NCBI GenBank assembly: GCA_019421315.1
Contig: JAHZFN010000116.1
Coordinates: 1-13,747, forward strand
Source: Peptococcaceae bacterium
GTDB taxonomy: Bacteria; Bacillota; Dehalobacteriia; UBA4068; UBA4997
Length of the DNA stretch: 13,747 nt
Direction of reading: 5' to 3'
Shown here in pieces: positions 1-6,287 of the stretch. The notes beneath the pieces are model-generated. The model had not been told where the DNA came from. It did not search any database and was given only the letters and a program-made list of their open reading frames with translations. The position numbers were made by a program, and so were the translations under genes. The stretch's first letter is position 1; every line of letters starts with the position of its first letter.

Positions 1-234
1 TTTGTTATCTGAGCGGCAAAAATTGATTTTCATACAATATGATAGTTTTGTCTTTGTTTTTATTTTAGTAGCAAAGACAAACTAATAAACAATATGCTAA
101 ACTATAATTTAACTCAGCACGAAAATCGCCAAGCACCCAGATAACAAAAACGAATGCGCATTATCAGTTTTCGCCGAGTTAAGATAGCGGACAGACCACT
201 CTCCGAAGTTTAACAAGATGAAGTCGTGAAAAAA
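1..234. repeat. Intergenic palindromic repeat R1 (left arm cut by window edge)
   Basis: The right arm spans about 103-234 and ends in CCGAAGTTTAACAAGATGAA at 203-222, a block shared almost exactly with the repeats at 4303-4436 and 10041-10303. The left part (about 1-44) resembles the reverse complement of the inner right arm; both carry TTTGTTATCTG. The centre is a hairpin in which TTTGTCTTTG (47-56) pairs perfectly with CAAAGACAAA (72-81). The copy is therefore a long imperfect palindrome truncated by the window start. It has no conserved reading frame. Its right end touches the -35 box of the next gene's promoter. Confidence 0.7.
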
Positions 235-235
235 C

Positions 236-264
236 TTGTGTTGAGGGCGGTTTTCTGATAAAAT
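236..264 (+). promoter_or_regulatory. Promoter for the DUF5685 operon
   Basis: The -35 box TTGTGT (236-241) is followed by a 17-base spacer and -10 TAAAAT (259-264), preceded by TG to give an extended -10 (TGATAAAAT). The predicted transcription start is near 271, about 85 bases before the gene. The -35 lies directly at the end of repeat R1. Confidence 0.55.
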
Positions 265-343
265 GGTAAAGTGCTGTTCATAATAAAGATGTAAACAAGA
301 AAAAGGAAGCAAAAAAGCGAAAAGGCAGAAAAAACGAAAGAAA

Positions 344-349
344 AGAGGG
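344..349 (+). promoter_or_regulatory. Ribosome binding site deciding a GTG start
   Basis: AGAGGG lies seven bases before GTG at 357 but only one base before the alternative TTG at 351. The spacing therefore selects GTG 357. Confidence 0.6.
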
Positions 350-356
350 CTTGCCC

Positions 357-1199
357 GTGTTCGGTTATGTAATGGCGAACCAAGACGGTTTGTCAGCAGA
401 AGCAAAAGAGCGTTATCATGCCGCTTACTGCGGACTTTGCCACGCTTTGGGCAAAAGACACGGACAAAAGAGCCGTCTGACACTGACTTACGATTTGGCT
501 TTTTTGGCTGTTTTCCTTTCGGCTTTGTATGAAGAAAAGGGCGTTTTTGCCGAAGGCAGATGTTTTCTGCACCCGTTGAAAAAGCACAGGCTTTTGACAG
601 GCGGCGCCGTTAATTACGCCGCCGATATAAACGTTGCCCTTTCTTATTATAATTTGCTGGATAATTGGCAGGATGACAAGAATTATTTTGCAAGGGCAGA
701 GGCAGCTCTTTTGAAAAAGCAGTGCGCCGCTGTGGAAAAGCAATATCCCAAACAATGCCGAGCCATTCGTGAGGCATTGGCGGCTTTGGCAAAAATCGAG
801 CGGGACAACGTTCTGAATCCCGACCTGCCCGCCAACTGCTTCGGCAATTTGATGGCGGAAATTTTCGCCTGGCATGAGGACGGAAACGCCCCAAAGCTGC
901 GGCGTTTCGGGTTTGCCCTGGGCAAATATATTTATCTTTTGGACGCCGTGCTGGATTTGAAAAAGGATATTAAAAACGAAAAGTACAATCCTTTGGTGAA
1001 TTTTCCGAGGGAAAATTTTCGGGACAGCCTCAGCCTTTTGATGGCGGACTGCACGGCGGCTTTCAACGAATTTTCGGCTCTGCGGGAGGACGAACTGCTG
1101 CTGAACATTCTCTATTCCGGCGTTTGGCTGAAATACGAAGCGGCAAACGCCAAAGACGCCAAAACCAAAGAAAAACGGCAAAAAAACAGCAGTAAATAG
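357..1199 (+). CDS. DUF5685 family protein
   Basis: A cytoplasmic protein of 280 residues and unknown function, matching my recollection of the DUF5685 family, whose members start MFGYV. Starting at GTG 357 gives exactly that N-terminus; a TTG at 351 would add two residues. An N-terminal CxxC (C25, C28, in a YCGLCHALG context) and a later C69-x2-H72 could bind a metal. The protein is largely helical and carries two aspartate-rich stretches, LLDNWQDD (100-107) and D196-x3-D200-x3-D204 followed by KYNPL (209-213). These resemble motifs of class I isoprenoid synthases, but no activity can be claimed. The lysine-rich tail looks disordered. The gene leads a same-strand run with a J-domain gene 53 bases downstream, a pairing I associate with Clostridia. 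The family assignment is fairly safe; the function is unknown. Confidence 0.8.
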   Translation: MFGYVMANQDGLSAEAKERYHAAYCGLCHALGKRHGQKSRLTLTYDLAFLAVFLSALYEEKGVFAEGRCFLHPLKKHRLLTGGAVNYAADINVALSYYNLLDNWQDDKNYFARAEAALLKKQCAAVEKQYPKQCRAIREALAALAKIERDNVLNPDLPANCFGNLMAEIFAWHEDGNAPKLRRFGFALGKYIYLLDAVLDLKKDIKNEKYNPLVNFPRENFRDSLSLLMADCTAAFNEFSALREDELLLNILYSGVWLKYEAANAKDAKTKEKRQKNSSK

Positions 1200-1252
1200 G
1201 CATTATATTATAGTAATTATTATAAAAATATAAATCAGAGGAAAACCGATTT

Positions 1253-1963
1253 ATGCAGGATCCATATAAAGTTTTGGGCATAAGCCCCGACGCCACCGAC
1301 GAAGAAATAACCAAGGCTTACCGCAAGCTGGTGAAAAAATATCACCCGGACTTAAACCCCGACAATGTGGAGGAAGCCAACCGCAAAATGAGCGAAATCA
1401 ACGTGGCGTATGAAGAAATCAAGAATATCAAGGCAGGCAAAAGCTCCTACGGACAAGGGGCAGGCAGTTACGGCGGCAACCCCTACGGCAGCAACCCCTA
1501 CGGCGGCGATCCTTTCGGCGGTTTCGGGGGATTCGGCGGTTTCGGCGGCTACAGCAATTCGTCTCAGGGCGGCAGCTACCAAAGCTCATACAGCGGCAGT
1601 TCCGACAGCCGTTTCGACCAAATACGAGTTTTCATCGAAGCGGGCCGTTATCAGGAGGCGTGGAATTTGCTGAACGCCATGACGGAGCATAACGCCGAGT
1701 GGTACTATTACAGCGCCTATGTCAATTACAACCTGGGCAACAAGGTTTCCGCCCTCAACCAGGCACGGGTTGCGGTGCAGATGGAGCCGAACAATTTTGA
1801 ATACCGTCGGCTGCTGCTGCAAATCCAAAGCGAAATCAACGGCTACCAAGCCAACCAAGGCGCTGTCTGCGTTCCCTGCGGCGGCAATTTATGTCTGGGG
1901 TATCTTTTCGCCATGATGCTTTGTTCCTGCTGCTGCCCCGGCGGCTGGGGTTTTTACAGATAA
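1253..1963 (+). CDS. J-domain (DnaJ-like) protein with cysteine-rich tail
   Basis: A 236-residue co-chaperone-like protein. The J domain occupies about residues 3-62 with the HPD motif at 31-33, which in this family stimulates the ATPase of an Hsp70 (DnaK). A Gly/Tyr/Ser/Asn-rich linker follows (65-118, with repeated NPYG and FGG units), then a helical TPR-like region (120-196, with the pattern G-R-Y-x-E-A-W and a second helix pair). The C-terminus has seven cysteines (C206, C209, C214, C224, C226, C227, C228) flanking a short hydrophobic stretch, suggesting a metal-binding or membrane-associated end. The canonical DnaJ CxxCxGxG zinc-finger repeats and the C-terminal peptide-binding domains are absent, so this is a class III J protein and not DnaJ itself. 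AGAGG at 1237-1241 precedes the ATG. It lies in a likely operon with the DUF5685 gene. Confidence 0.85.
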   Translation: MQDPYKVLGISPDATDEEITKAYRKLVKKYHPDLNPDNVEEANRKMSEINVAYEEIKNIKAGKSSYGQGAGSYGGNPYGSNPYGGDPFGGFGGFGGFGGYSNSSQGGSYQSSYSGSSDSRFDQIRVFIEAGRYQEAWNLLNAMTEHNAEWYYYSAYVNYNLGNKVSALNQARVAVQMEPNNFEYRRLLLQIQSEINGYQANQGAVCVPCGGNLCLGYLFAMMLCSCCCPGGWGFYR

Positions 1964-2020
1964 CAGCATATGCCGTTAAATCCCCGAAAAAGGGCAATTT
2001 TATGAAAGGAAGTTGGGTCG

Positions 2021-2428
2021 ATGTACAGATTTAAAGAAATGCTGGTGCGTTTTATGTCCGGCAGATACGGCAACGACAATTTAAACAGATTAATCTTTTG
2101 GCTTTATGTAATCATGTTCTTGGTTTATATTTTGACCAAAGCCGCCGTGTTCTACTGGATAGGTCTGGCATTAATCTTTTTGTACCTTTTCCGCACTCTC
2201 TCCCGCAACATCTACGGCAGGCAGCTGGAAAATCAAAAATATATAGATGCCACCAAAAACATCCGCTTTTTTTGCAGGCGGCAGAAAAACAGATGGCGGG
2301 ACCGCAAAACCCACGTTTACAAAAAATGCCCCAACTGCAAAACCTTTCTGCGTCTGCCCCGCAAGCAAGGCGTTCACGTTGCTGTTTGCCCAAAATGCAA
2401 AAAGGAATTTGAAATTAAGGTTCGCTGA
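2021..2428 (+). CDS. Small membrane protein with C-terminal zinc ribbon
   Basis: A hypothetical protein of 135 residues. Two hydrophobic segments (about 23-39 and 42-58) form a predicted transmembrane hairpin. A basic stretch follows (63-102, rich in Arg/Lys), then a zinc-ribbon-like C-terminus with CPNC (103-106) and CPKC (123-126) separated by 16 residues. The positive-inside rule suggests that the basic linker and zinc ribbon face the cytoplasm. The gene follows the J-domain gene by 57 bases on the same strand, with AAAGGA at 2005-2010 upstream, and is the last gene before a terminator. Its role is unknown. Co-location suggests that it works with the J-domain and DUF5685 proteins, perhaps anchoring a chaperone function at the membrane; that is inference. 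Confidence 0.75.
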   Translation: MYRFKEMLVRFMSGRYGNDNLNRLIFWLYVIMFLVYILTKAAVFYWIGLALIFLYLFRTLSRNIYGRQLENQKYIDATKNIRFFCRRQKNRWRDRKTHVYKKCPNCKTFLRLPRKQGVHVAVCPKCKKEFEIKVR

Positions 2429-2481
2429 TTTTATCAAGTTTGCCATTAGCTTTGAATAATTAATTATTTAACGAAAACAAA

Positions 2482-2517
2482 AACGACGGAATTTTCCTCA
2501 AAAAAATTTCCGTCGTT
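2482..2517. terminator. Bidirectional intrinsic terminator
   Basis: The arms AACGACGGAA (2482-2491) and TTCCGTCGTT (2508-2517) pair perfectly. A T-rich tract follows on the plus strand (2518-2527) and an A-rich tract precedes on the other side. It serves the plus-strand operon ending at 2428 and the minus-strand permease gene ending at 2537. Confidence 0.8.
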
Positions 2518-2536
2518 ATATTTTTTTGTGATTTTT

Positions 2537-3292
2537 TTATGCAACAAAGCCCCAGATAATTTTGATGAAAAAGATTGTCAAAACAACCAAAATGAGGGGT
2601 TTGGCAAAGGAAGCGCCTTTGGCAAAAAAGCAGCGGCTGCCCAGGTAATTCCCCGCCATATTGCAAACGCCCGCCACCAAACCCAACGGAATAAGCACTG
2701 CACCGTTTACCAAAAAAACAGCCAAAGCTGTGATATTGGTGGTCAGGTTGATGGCCTTGGTGGCGCCTGCCGCATCCTGCAATGTCAAATGCGCCAATCC
2801 CGTGAAAAGCAGCATCAAAAAGGTACCTGTTCCCGGTCCGTAAAGTCCGTCATAAACGCCGACAATCAGAGAGATAACAACGCAAAGGGCGATTGTCATC
2901 TTGAGGCTGTAACCGTCGCCGCTATCGCTGCGTTCCAGACTTTTGGTACGGAAAACGTAAAAGGCGATGAACGGCAAAACCACCATCATCATAATCTTCA
3001 GCACGTTTTCATCCAGAAAAAGGCTTATTTTGGCGCCCAGCCACGAACCGACCAACGCCCCGACGATTGCGGGCAGGCAAACCCTCCATTTAACAAAGCC
3101 CGCCTTGATATATTGGATTGTGGCAACCGTGGTACCCATGGAGGAGCTTAGCTTATTGGTGGCGATGGCATGATGGGGCGAAAGTCCCGCCAGCATATAC
3201 GCCGGCAAAGAAATCAAGCCGCCGCCCCCCGCCACGGCATCCACAAAGCCTGCCAAAAACAACAAAGGACAAATTATAACAAATGTCAACAT
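2537..3292 (-). CDS. TauE/SafE (TSUP) family permease
   Basis: A membrane transporter of 251 residues and about eight hydrophobic segments, the normal size for TSUP/DUF81 proteins. The two homologous family signatures are visible: GFVDAVAGGGGLISLP (15-30) and GVYDGLYGPGTGTF (145-158). Each is followed by a polar helix motif, ATNKLSS (44-50) and ATKAINLTTN (177-186), typical of the pseudo-twofold architecture. Known members export or import sulphite, sulphoacetate, taurine-derived sulphur compounds or other organic anions; the substrate cannot be read from sequence. AGAGG on the minus strand (about 3303-3307) lies ten bases before the ATG and falls inside a repeat unit, so the neighbouring repeat array provides the leader. 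The gene is downstream of the MobB-like gene on the same strand, separated by that array. Confidence 0.85.
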   Translation of the reverse strand: MLTFVIICPLLFLAGFVDAVAGGGGLISLPAYMLAGLSPHHAIATNKLSSSMGTTVATIQYIKAGFVKWRVCLPAIVGALVGSWLGAKISLFLDENVLKIMMMVVLPFIAFYVFRTKSLERSDSGDGYSLKMTIALCVVISLIVGVYDGLYGPGTGTFLMLLFTGLAHLTLQDAAGATKAINLTTNITALAVFLVNGAVLIPLGLVAGVCNMAGNYLGSRCFFAKGASFAKPLILVVLTIFFIKIIWGFVA

Positions 3293-3602
3293 TTTTTAAC
3301 GACCTCTCTATTTGTTATTCTTCGTATTTACACCCACTAAAATATGCCAACTCGGCAAAACATTTTAAAGTTTTTTATCGACCTCTCTACTCTTTATTCT
3401 TCGCATTTAAGTCGCTGAACGCTTGGTAACTCGGCGAAGGCTGCCGATACTTTTATTTTAACGACCTCTCTATTTGTTATTCTTCGTATTTACACCCACT
3501 AAAATATGCCAACTCGGCAAAATATTTTAAAGTTTTTTATCGACCTCTCTATTTGTTAATCTCCGTCTTTAAGTCAGCTAACGCTTGATAATAGCTAACC
3601 GG
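3293..3602. repeat. Tandem array of four degenerate ~80-bp units
   Basis: The block CGACCTCTCTA recurs at 3300, 3379, 3462 and 3541, giving unit lengths of about 79, 83 and 79 bases. Units 1 and 3 are nearly identical over the first 75 bases (including TTGTTATTCTTCGTATTTAC and CCAACTCGGCAAAA), so the array is best seen as a duplicated 162-bp dimer plus drift. Units share the order ACGAC, TTGTTA, CTTCG, ACTCGG with the arms of the palindromic repeats elsewhere in the window, but here all four point the same way. This is the whole content of the 324-base gap between the TSUP and MobB-like genes. Confidence 0.85.
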
Positions 3603-3616
3603 CAAGCAATGTCGTT

Positions 3617-4252
3617 TTATTCGTCTTTGGGTAAAATTTCAATTTCCACATGAGAATTGGGAACGTAATCGTTAAGAGTGCTTAAAATCGCCATATTTGT
3701 CTGCCGCAGAATGTTTTGGCAGAACTGCACCAATGTCAGCCGGTGTCCGTTGATTTTCACAATAACGTCGGGATTATCCACAGGACAGTCGGCAAGGGTG
3801 GCTTTGCCTGCAATAATATCCGCCAGCATGGCTCGGCAGTCGGGGGCGTCGCACGCCACACAGCAGGAATTGCCGAAAACAAAGGGCATTTTGGCGGGAG
3901 CATGCTTTTCGATATAATCCACCATTTGAACGGTATCGGCAAAATCCGTCGTACAGGCAAAGGTCAGCTCGTCCTTTTTGCCGTCAATGCTCAGCTTCGG
4001 AATCATATCCACATCATATGCCAAAATTGCATAATCCTCCGTTATATAGGAAAGAGCTTTTTCCAAATCCACCTTTTGGTTGATTTCCATCGTGTTGCCG
4101 CGGAAAATTCTATCCGCCTTTTGTTCCGTTTCGGTGCCGTCGCTCAAAACCAGAGCCACAGTTTGATGACGGCGTTTTAACTCTTCGGCAATTTTTTCGG
4201 CGACTGCGGTTCTTTCTGTCTGAACGCCGCCTGCAACTGCAAACAATTTCAT
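3617..4252 (-). CDS. MobB-like protein with degenerate P-loop and 4Fe-4S domain
   Basis: Starting at the ATG with a strong AAGGAGG (4262-4268), the protein has 211 residues; a longer frame to 4321 lacks a good ribosome site and runs into repeat R2. The N-terminus (MKLFAVAGGVQTERT) aligns by position with the MobB P-loop, but the Walker A glycine-lysine is replaced: the GKT/GKS position reads E13-R14-T15. Residues 131-156 form C-x2-C-x4-C-x16-C (C131, C134, C139, C156), the spacing of the PF04060-type 4Fe-4S domain known from RnfB. The C-terminal VKINGHRLTLVQF...IL resembles the end of clostridial MobB proteins carrying this extra domain. MobB proteins bind GTP and aid molybdopterin-dinucleotide cofactor formation; with a broken P-loop this one may sense or scaffold instead. 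The domain call is moderate, the Fe-S motif is directly visible. Confidence 0.6.
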   Translation of the reverse strand: MKLFAVAGGVQTERTAVAEKIAEELKRRHQTVALVLSDGTETEQKADRIFRGNTMEINQKVDLEKALSYITEDYAILAYDVDMIPKLSIDGKKDELTFACTTDFADTVQMVDYIEKHAPAKMPFVFGNSCCVACDAPDCRAMLADIIAGKATLADCPVDNPDVIVKINGHRLTLVQFCQNILRQTNMAILSTLNDYVPNSHVEIEILPKDE

Positions 4253-4261
4253 TGATTTTTG

Positions 4262-4268
4262 CCTCCTT
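4262..4268 (-). promoter_or_regulatory. Ribosome binding site fixing the MobB-like start
   Basis: AAGGAGG on the minus strand lies nine bases before ATG 4252. It lies inside the longer open frame and argues against the start at 4321. Confidence 0.75.
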
Positions 4269-4302
4269 ATTATTTCTTTATTTATGCATACACAATCCAA
4301 TA

Positions 4303-4436
4303 CTATAATCCAACCCGGCACGCACCCAAATAAGTACCCAATGCGGCAAAAGAATGCGCACCAACAGACTTATCTGAGCTAAAATAGCGGTTAGACCTCT
4401 GTCCGAAGTTTAACAAGATGAAGCCGTCAAAATAAA
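4303..4436. repeat. Intergenic repeat R2 (single arm)
   Basis: This copy shares with R1 the block CCGAAGTTTAACAAGATGAA (4403-4422) and the inner pieces ATAGCGG (4384-4390), GAATGCGCA and ACTATAAT. Only one arm is present; the other side is the start region of the MobB-like gene. The outer end overlaps the 3' end of the TrmO-FmdE gene, so the last codons and the stop of that gene lie in repeat sequence. Confidence 0.75.
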
Positions 4437-5207
4437 CAAGTCATTCGGAGCTTTTGCCATCACTTCGTCAAAGGTTCGGGGAACGTCGGGCTTGGTTGTT
4501 ACGGTTACGGTGCGGGTGGGGTCGGTCCAGACAACGCAGACCTCGCGGGACAAAGTGAAAATAAAGCGGCAGGGGTTGGAAAGCCTGGCTCGGCAAAGCC
4601 CCTGCAAATTGTCGGCAAGGCAGGCGCCGCCTTTGACATTCAAGACGGTGCTGTCATCGCTCGTTTTGATGCCCAAAGCCTCAACCGCCAAAATCATTTT
4701 TATTGCCAAAGCCATACCGAAGCATTTGTCCTGATGGTAGTTGATTGCCAATTCCAAAAGGGCGATTTCTCGCTGTTCGGGGTTGGTGTGGCGGATGTCG
4801 GGCATGGTGGGCGAAAGAATTATATCGTGTTCGTAATACGGCTTGATGTCGATAACGGGCGTGCCGTTGAAGGCGTCCAGCTTGTCCACATGAACCACAT
4901 TGCCCTCAATTTTTATCAAGCGCACCAAAGTCAAGCCCAAAGGATTGGGGTGGTTGGGTGTGCGCAAGGCCAGCGTTCCGAAAAGCCCCAGGGAATGGTC
5001 AACCCGCCGCGGCTTAACCTGCAATTCTTCCTTGTCCTTGGGGTTGTAAAGACAGATAACCCAAATATGGGAATTATATTCCAAGTTCTTTAAAGCGGGG
5101 GCGTACTCCGGCTTGATGATGATTTGAGCAGAGCTGTAAAATGGAAAGTGGGGACCGGTTCTGGTTTTTTCGCTTTTGACGGTTCCTATTATTTTTAGTT
5201 GCTGCAT
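4410..5207 (-). CDS. TrmO-type tRNA methyltransferase domain fused to an FmdE-like domain
   Basis: A 265-residue two-domain protein. Residues 1-135 are a TsaA/TrmO domain. The family's GxFATRSPNRPNPIGL signature appears as LFGTLALRTPNHPNPLGLT (75-93, with His replacing the usual Arg), and DAFNGTPVIDIKPY (111-124) is also conserved. TrmO uses S-adenosylmethionine to methylate t6A37 in tRNA. Residues about 150-240 resemble formylmethanofuran dehydrogenase subunit E (FmdE): NYHQDKCFGMALA (156-168) corresponds to the HGHxCPG motif, keeping H158 and C162, and ACLADNLQGLC (195-205) corresponds to the second cysteine motif. FmdE proteins accompany molybdenum/tungsten enzymes. AGGAG sits seven bases before the ATG. 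The final residues (TASSC) and the TAA stop come from repeat R2. The TrmO domain is confident, the FmdE domain moderately so. Confidence 0.75.
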   Translation of the reverse strand: MQQLKIIGTVKSEKTRTGPHFPFYSSAQIIIKPEYAPALKNLEYNSHIWVICLYNPKDKEELQVKPRRVDHSLGLFGTLALRTPNHPNPLGLTLVRLIKIEGNVVHVDKLDAFNGTPVIDIKPYYEHDIILSPTMPDIRHTNPEQREIALLELAINYHQDKCFGMALAIKMILAVEALGIKTSDDSTVLNVKGGACLADNLQGLCRARLSNPCRFIFTLSREVCVVWTDPTRTVTVTTKPDVPRTFDEVMAKAPNDLFILTASSC

Positions 5208-5246
5208 AAAAAATCTCCTGTTTGTTTTTACATTTTCAACAATTTA

Positions 5247-5275
5247 ATTATATCAATTTCGGAGCAATTTAACAA
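5247..5275 (-). promoter_or_regulatory. Promoter for the TrmO-FmdE gene
   Basis: On the minus strand TTGTTA (5270-5275), a 17-base spacer, and TATAAT (5247-5252) preceded by TGA form an extended -10 promoter. The start of transcription falls near 5240, about 33 bases before the ATG. Confidence 0.7.
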
Positions 5276-5394
5276 TAGATATTTGCCGCCGAAAACGGCG
5301 CACACCATAATAATAATGATATACGGCGATACGGCGAATAAATGTAGGATGAAGATATTACAGCCGCGAAACAATAATTTCTTCGGCAAAAGTC
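5276..5394. other. Centre of divergent intergenic region
   Basis: This lies between the divergent promoters of the TrmO-FmdE and ECF genes. A small dyad (GCCG at 5285-5288 with CGGC at 5296-5299) and two ACGGCGA pieces around 5323-5337 are the only structure seen. It could hold shared operator sites, but no known motif is recognised. Confidence 0.3.
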
Positions 5395-5423
5395 TTGATT
5401 AGGCGACTGCTGTGTTATATAAT
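5395..5423 (+). promoter_or_regulatory. Promoter for the ECF S component gene
   Basis: TTGATT (5395-5400), a 17-base spacer and a perfect TATAAT (5418-5423) predict a start near 5430. This leaves an AT-rich leader of about 150 bases in which no known riboswitch was recognised. Confidence 0.7.
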
Positions 5424-5568
5424 TAATATGTTTTCAGGAAAAAATAAAAACAAAATAAAAATGTAAAAATTATTTTTTTTAATGCCAAATTGTAATGAGC
5501 GTAACGCCGAAAAAATTTGCAGCGTGCGTTTATTTTACTGAATTATAATATCTGCAATATCAACGAAA

Positions 5569-5573
5569 AGAGG
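5569..5573 (+). promoter_or_regulatory. Ribosome binding site deciding the ECF S component start
   Basis: AGAGG is nine bases before ATG 5583. The in-frame ATG at 5517 has no comparable site. Confidence 0.6.
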
Positions 5574-5582
5574 ACGGAAATT

Positions 5583-6221
5583 ATGAGTTTTATGCAAAAA
5601 GCCTTGCACCGTTACACGATGTTTGATCTTTTGGTCATTGCGGTGATGGCTGCTTTGGGAATAGCAATCAAGCCCGTTGTGGCTCCCCTTGGGCATATGA
5701 TTGCAACGCCTTTGATGATTCCCAGCGGCGCCCTGACGGGCGGTCTTTACATGATGTGGATTGTGGTGGCTTTCGGCATAACGGGAAAATACGGCACAGC
5801 CACCTTGGTTGCCGTTGTCCAGGCTTTGCTGGTGCTTTTCACGGGGATTGTCGGCTCCCACGGCATAATGTCGCTGGTCAGCTACACTCTGCCGGGCATT
5901 GCCGTTGACGTTGTGCTTTTCATAATCGGACACAGAGTTTGCTGTCTGCCCTGCGCTTTTTTGGCGGGCGCCGTCGCCAACCTGGCGGGAACCTATGCCG
6001 TGAACGCCATCTTCTTCAGCCTGCCCTTTTATTTTTTGATTTTGGTTATGGCCATCGCTCTGCTTTCGGGCGGAATCGGCGGCATAATCGCCTGGCAGCT
6101 TTTGAAGGTTTTGCGGAAATATCACATTGTGAAAACGATACCCCAAAAAAGAAGCAAGCTTTTCGGCAAAAAAAACACGCCCGCCCCGGTTGAGGCGGCG
6201 CAGGAAAACGGGCAGTCTTAA
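5583..6221 (+). CDS. ECF transporter S component (substrate-binding membrane subunit)
   Basis: An integral membrane protein of 212 residues with about six hydrophobic segments between 13 and 177, the usual plan of energy-coupling-factor S components. The glycine/proline-rich motif MIPSGALTGGLYMMW (45-59), the GSHGIMSLVSYTLPGIAVD stretch (91-109) and CCLPC (120-124) with ANLAGTY (132-138) fit a clostridial S-component subfamily whose ligand I cannot name. S components bind a vitamin or metal-related ligand and need a shared EcfA/EcfA'/EcfT module, which is not in the window. The cytoplasmic tail (180-212) is basic and then Ala/Glu-rich. The longer frame from 5517 is rejected on ribosome site position. 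The gene is followed at 66 bases by a membrane-anchored molybdopterin-fold-like protein on the same strand, suggesting an operon. Confidence 0.75.
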   Translation: MSFMQKALHRYTMFDLLVIAVMAALGIAIKPVVAPLGHMIATPLMIPSGALTGGLYMMWIVVAFGITGKYGTATLVAVVQALLVLFTGIVGSHGIMSLVSYTLPGIAVDVVLFIIGHRVCCLPCAFLAGAVANLAGTYAVNAIFFSLPFYFLILVMAIALLSGGIGGIIAWQLLKVLRKYHIVKTIPQKRSKLFGKKNTPAPVEAAQENGQS

Positions 6222-6287
6222 TTAATCTTAAATATACATATAAACATAATTCATAATTTACAACAAAACGGGAGGAACAGCAAAATT

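Noticed and set aside
47..81. Hairpin considered as a terminator
   Set aside because: There is no T-tract directly after the stem on either strand; it is better explained as the centre of palindrome R1.
393..1181. 262-codon minus-strand frame opposite the DUF5685 gene
   Set aside because: The plus-strand gene has a promoter, ribosome site and family N-terminus; the antisense frame has none.
2528..3151. 207-codon plus-strand frame opposite the TSUP permease
   Set aside because: The permease has both family signatures; this frame is Gln/His/Asn-rich with no recognisable domain.
3293..3602. CRISPR array
   Set aside because: The repeats are about 80 bp, degenerate and contiguous with no unique spacers, and no cas genes are nearby.
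4253..4321. N-terminal extension of the MobB-like protein
   Set aside because: The strong AAGGAGG lies inside this extension, and the upstream part enters repeat R2.
5430..5568. Riboswitch in the leader of the ECF S component gene
   Set aside because: The leader is AT-rich and I could not match it to any known class such as TPP, FMN, cobalamin, preQ1, THF or Moco aptamers.
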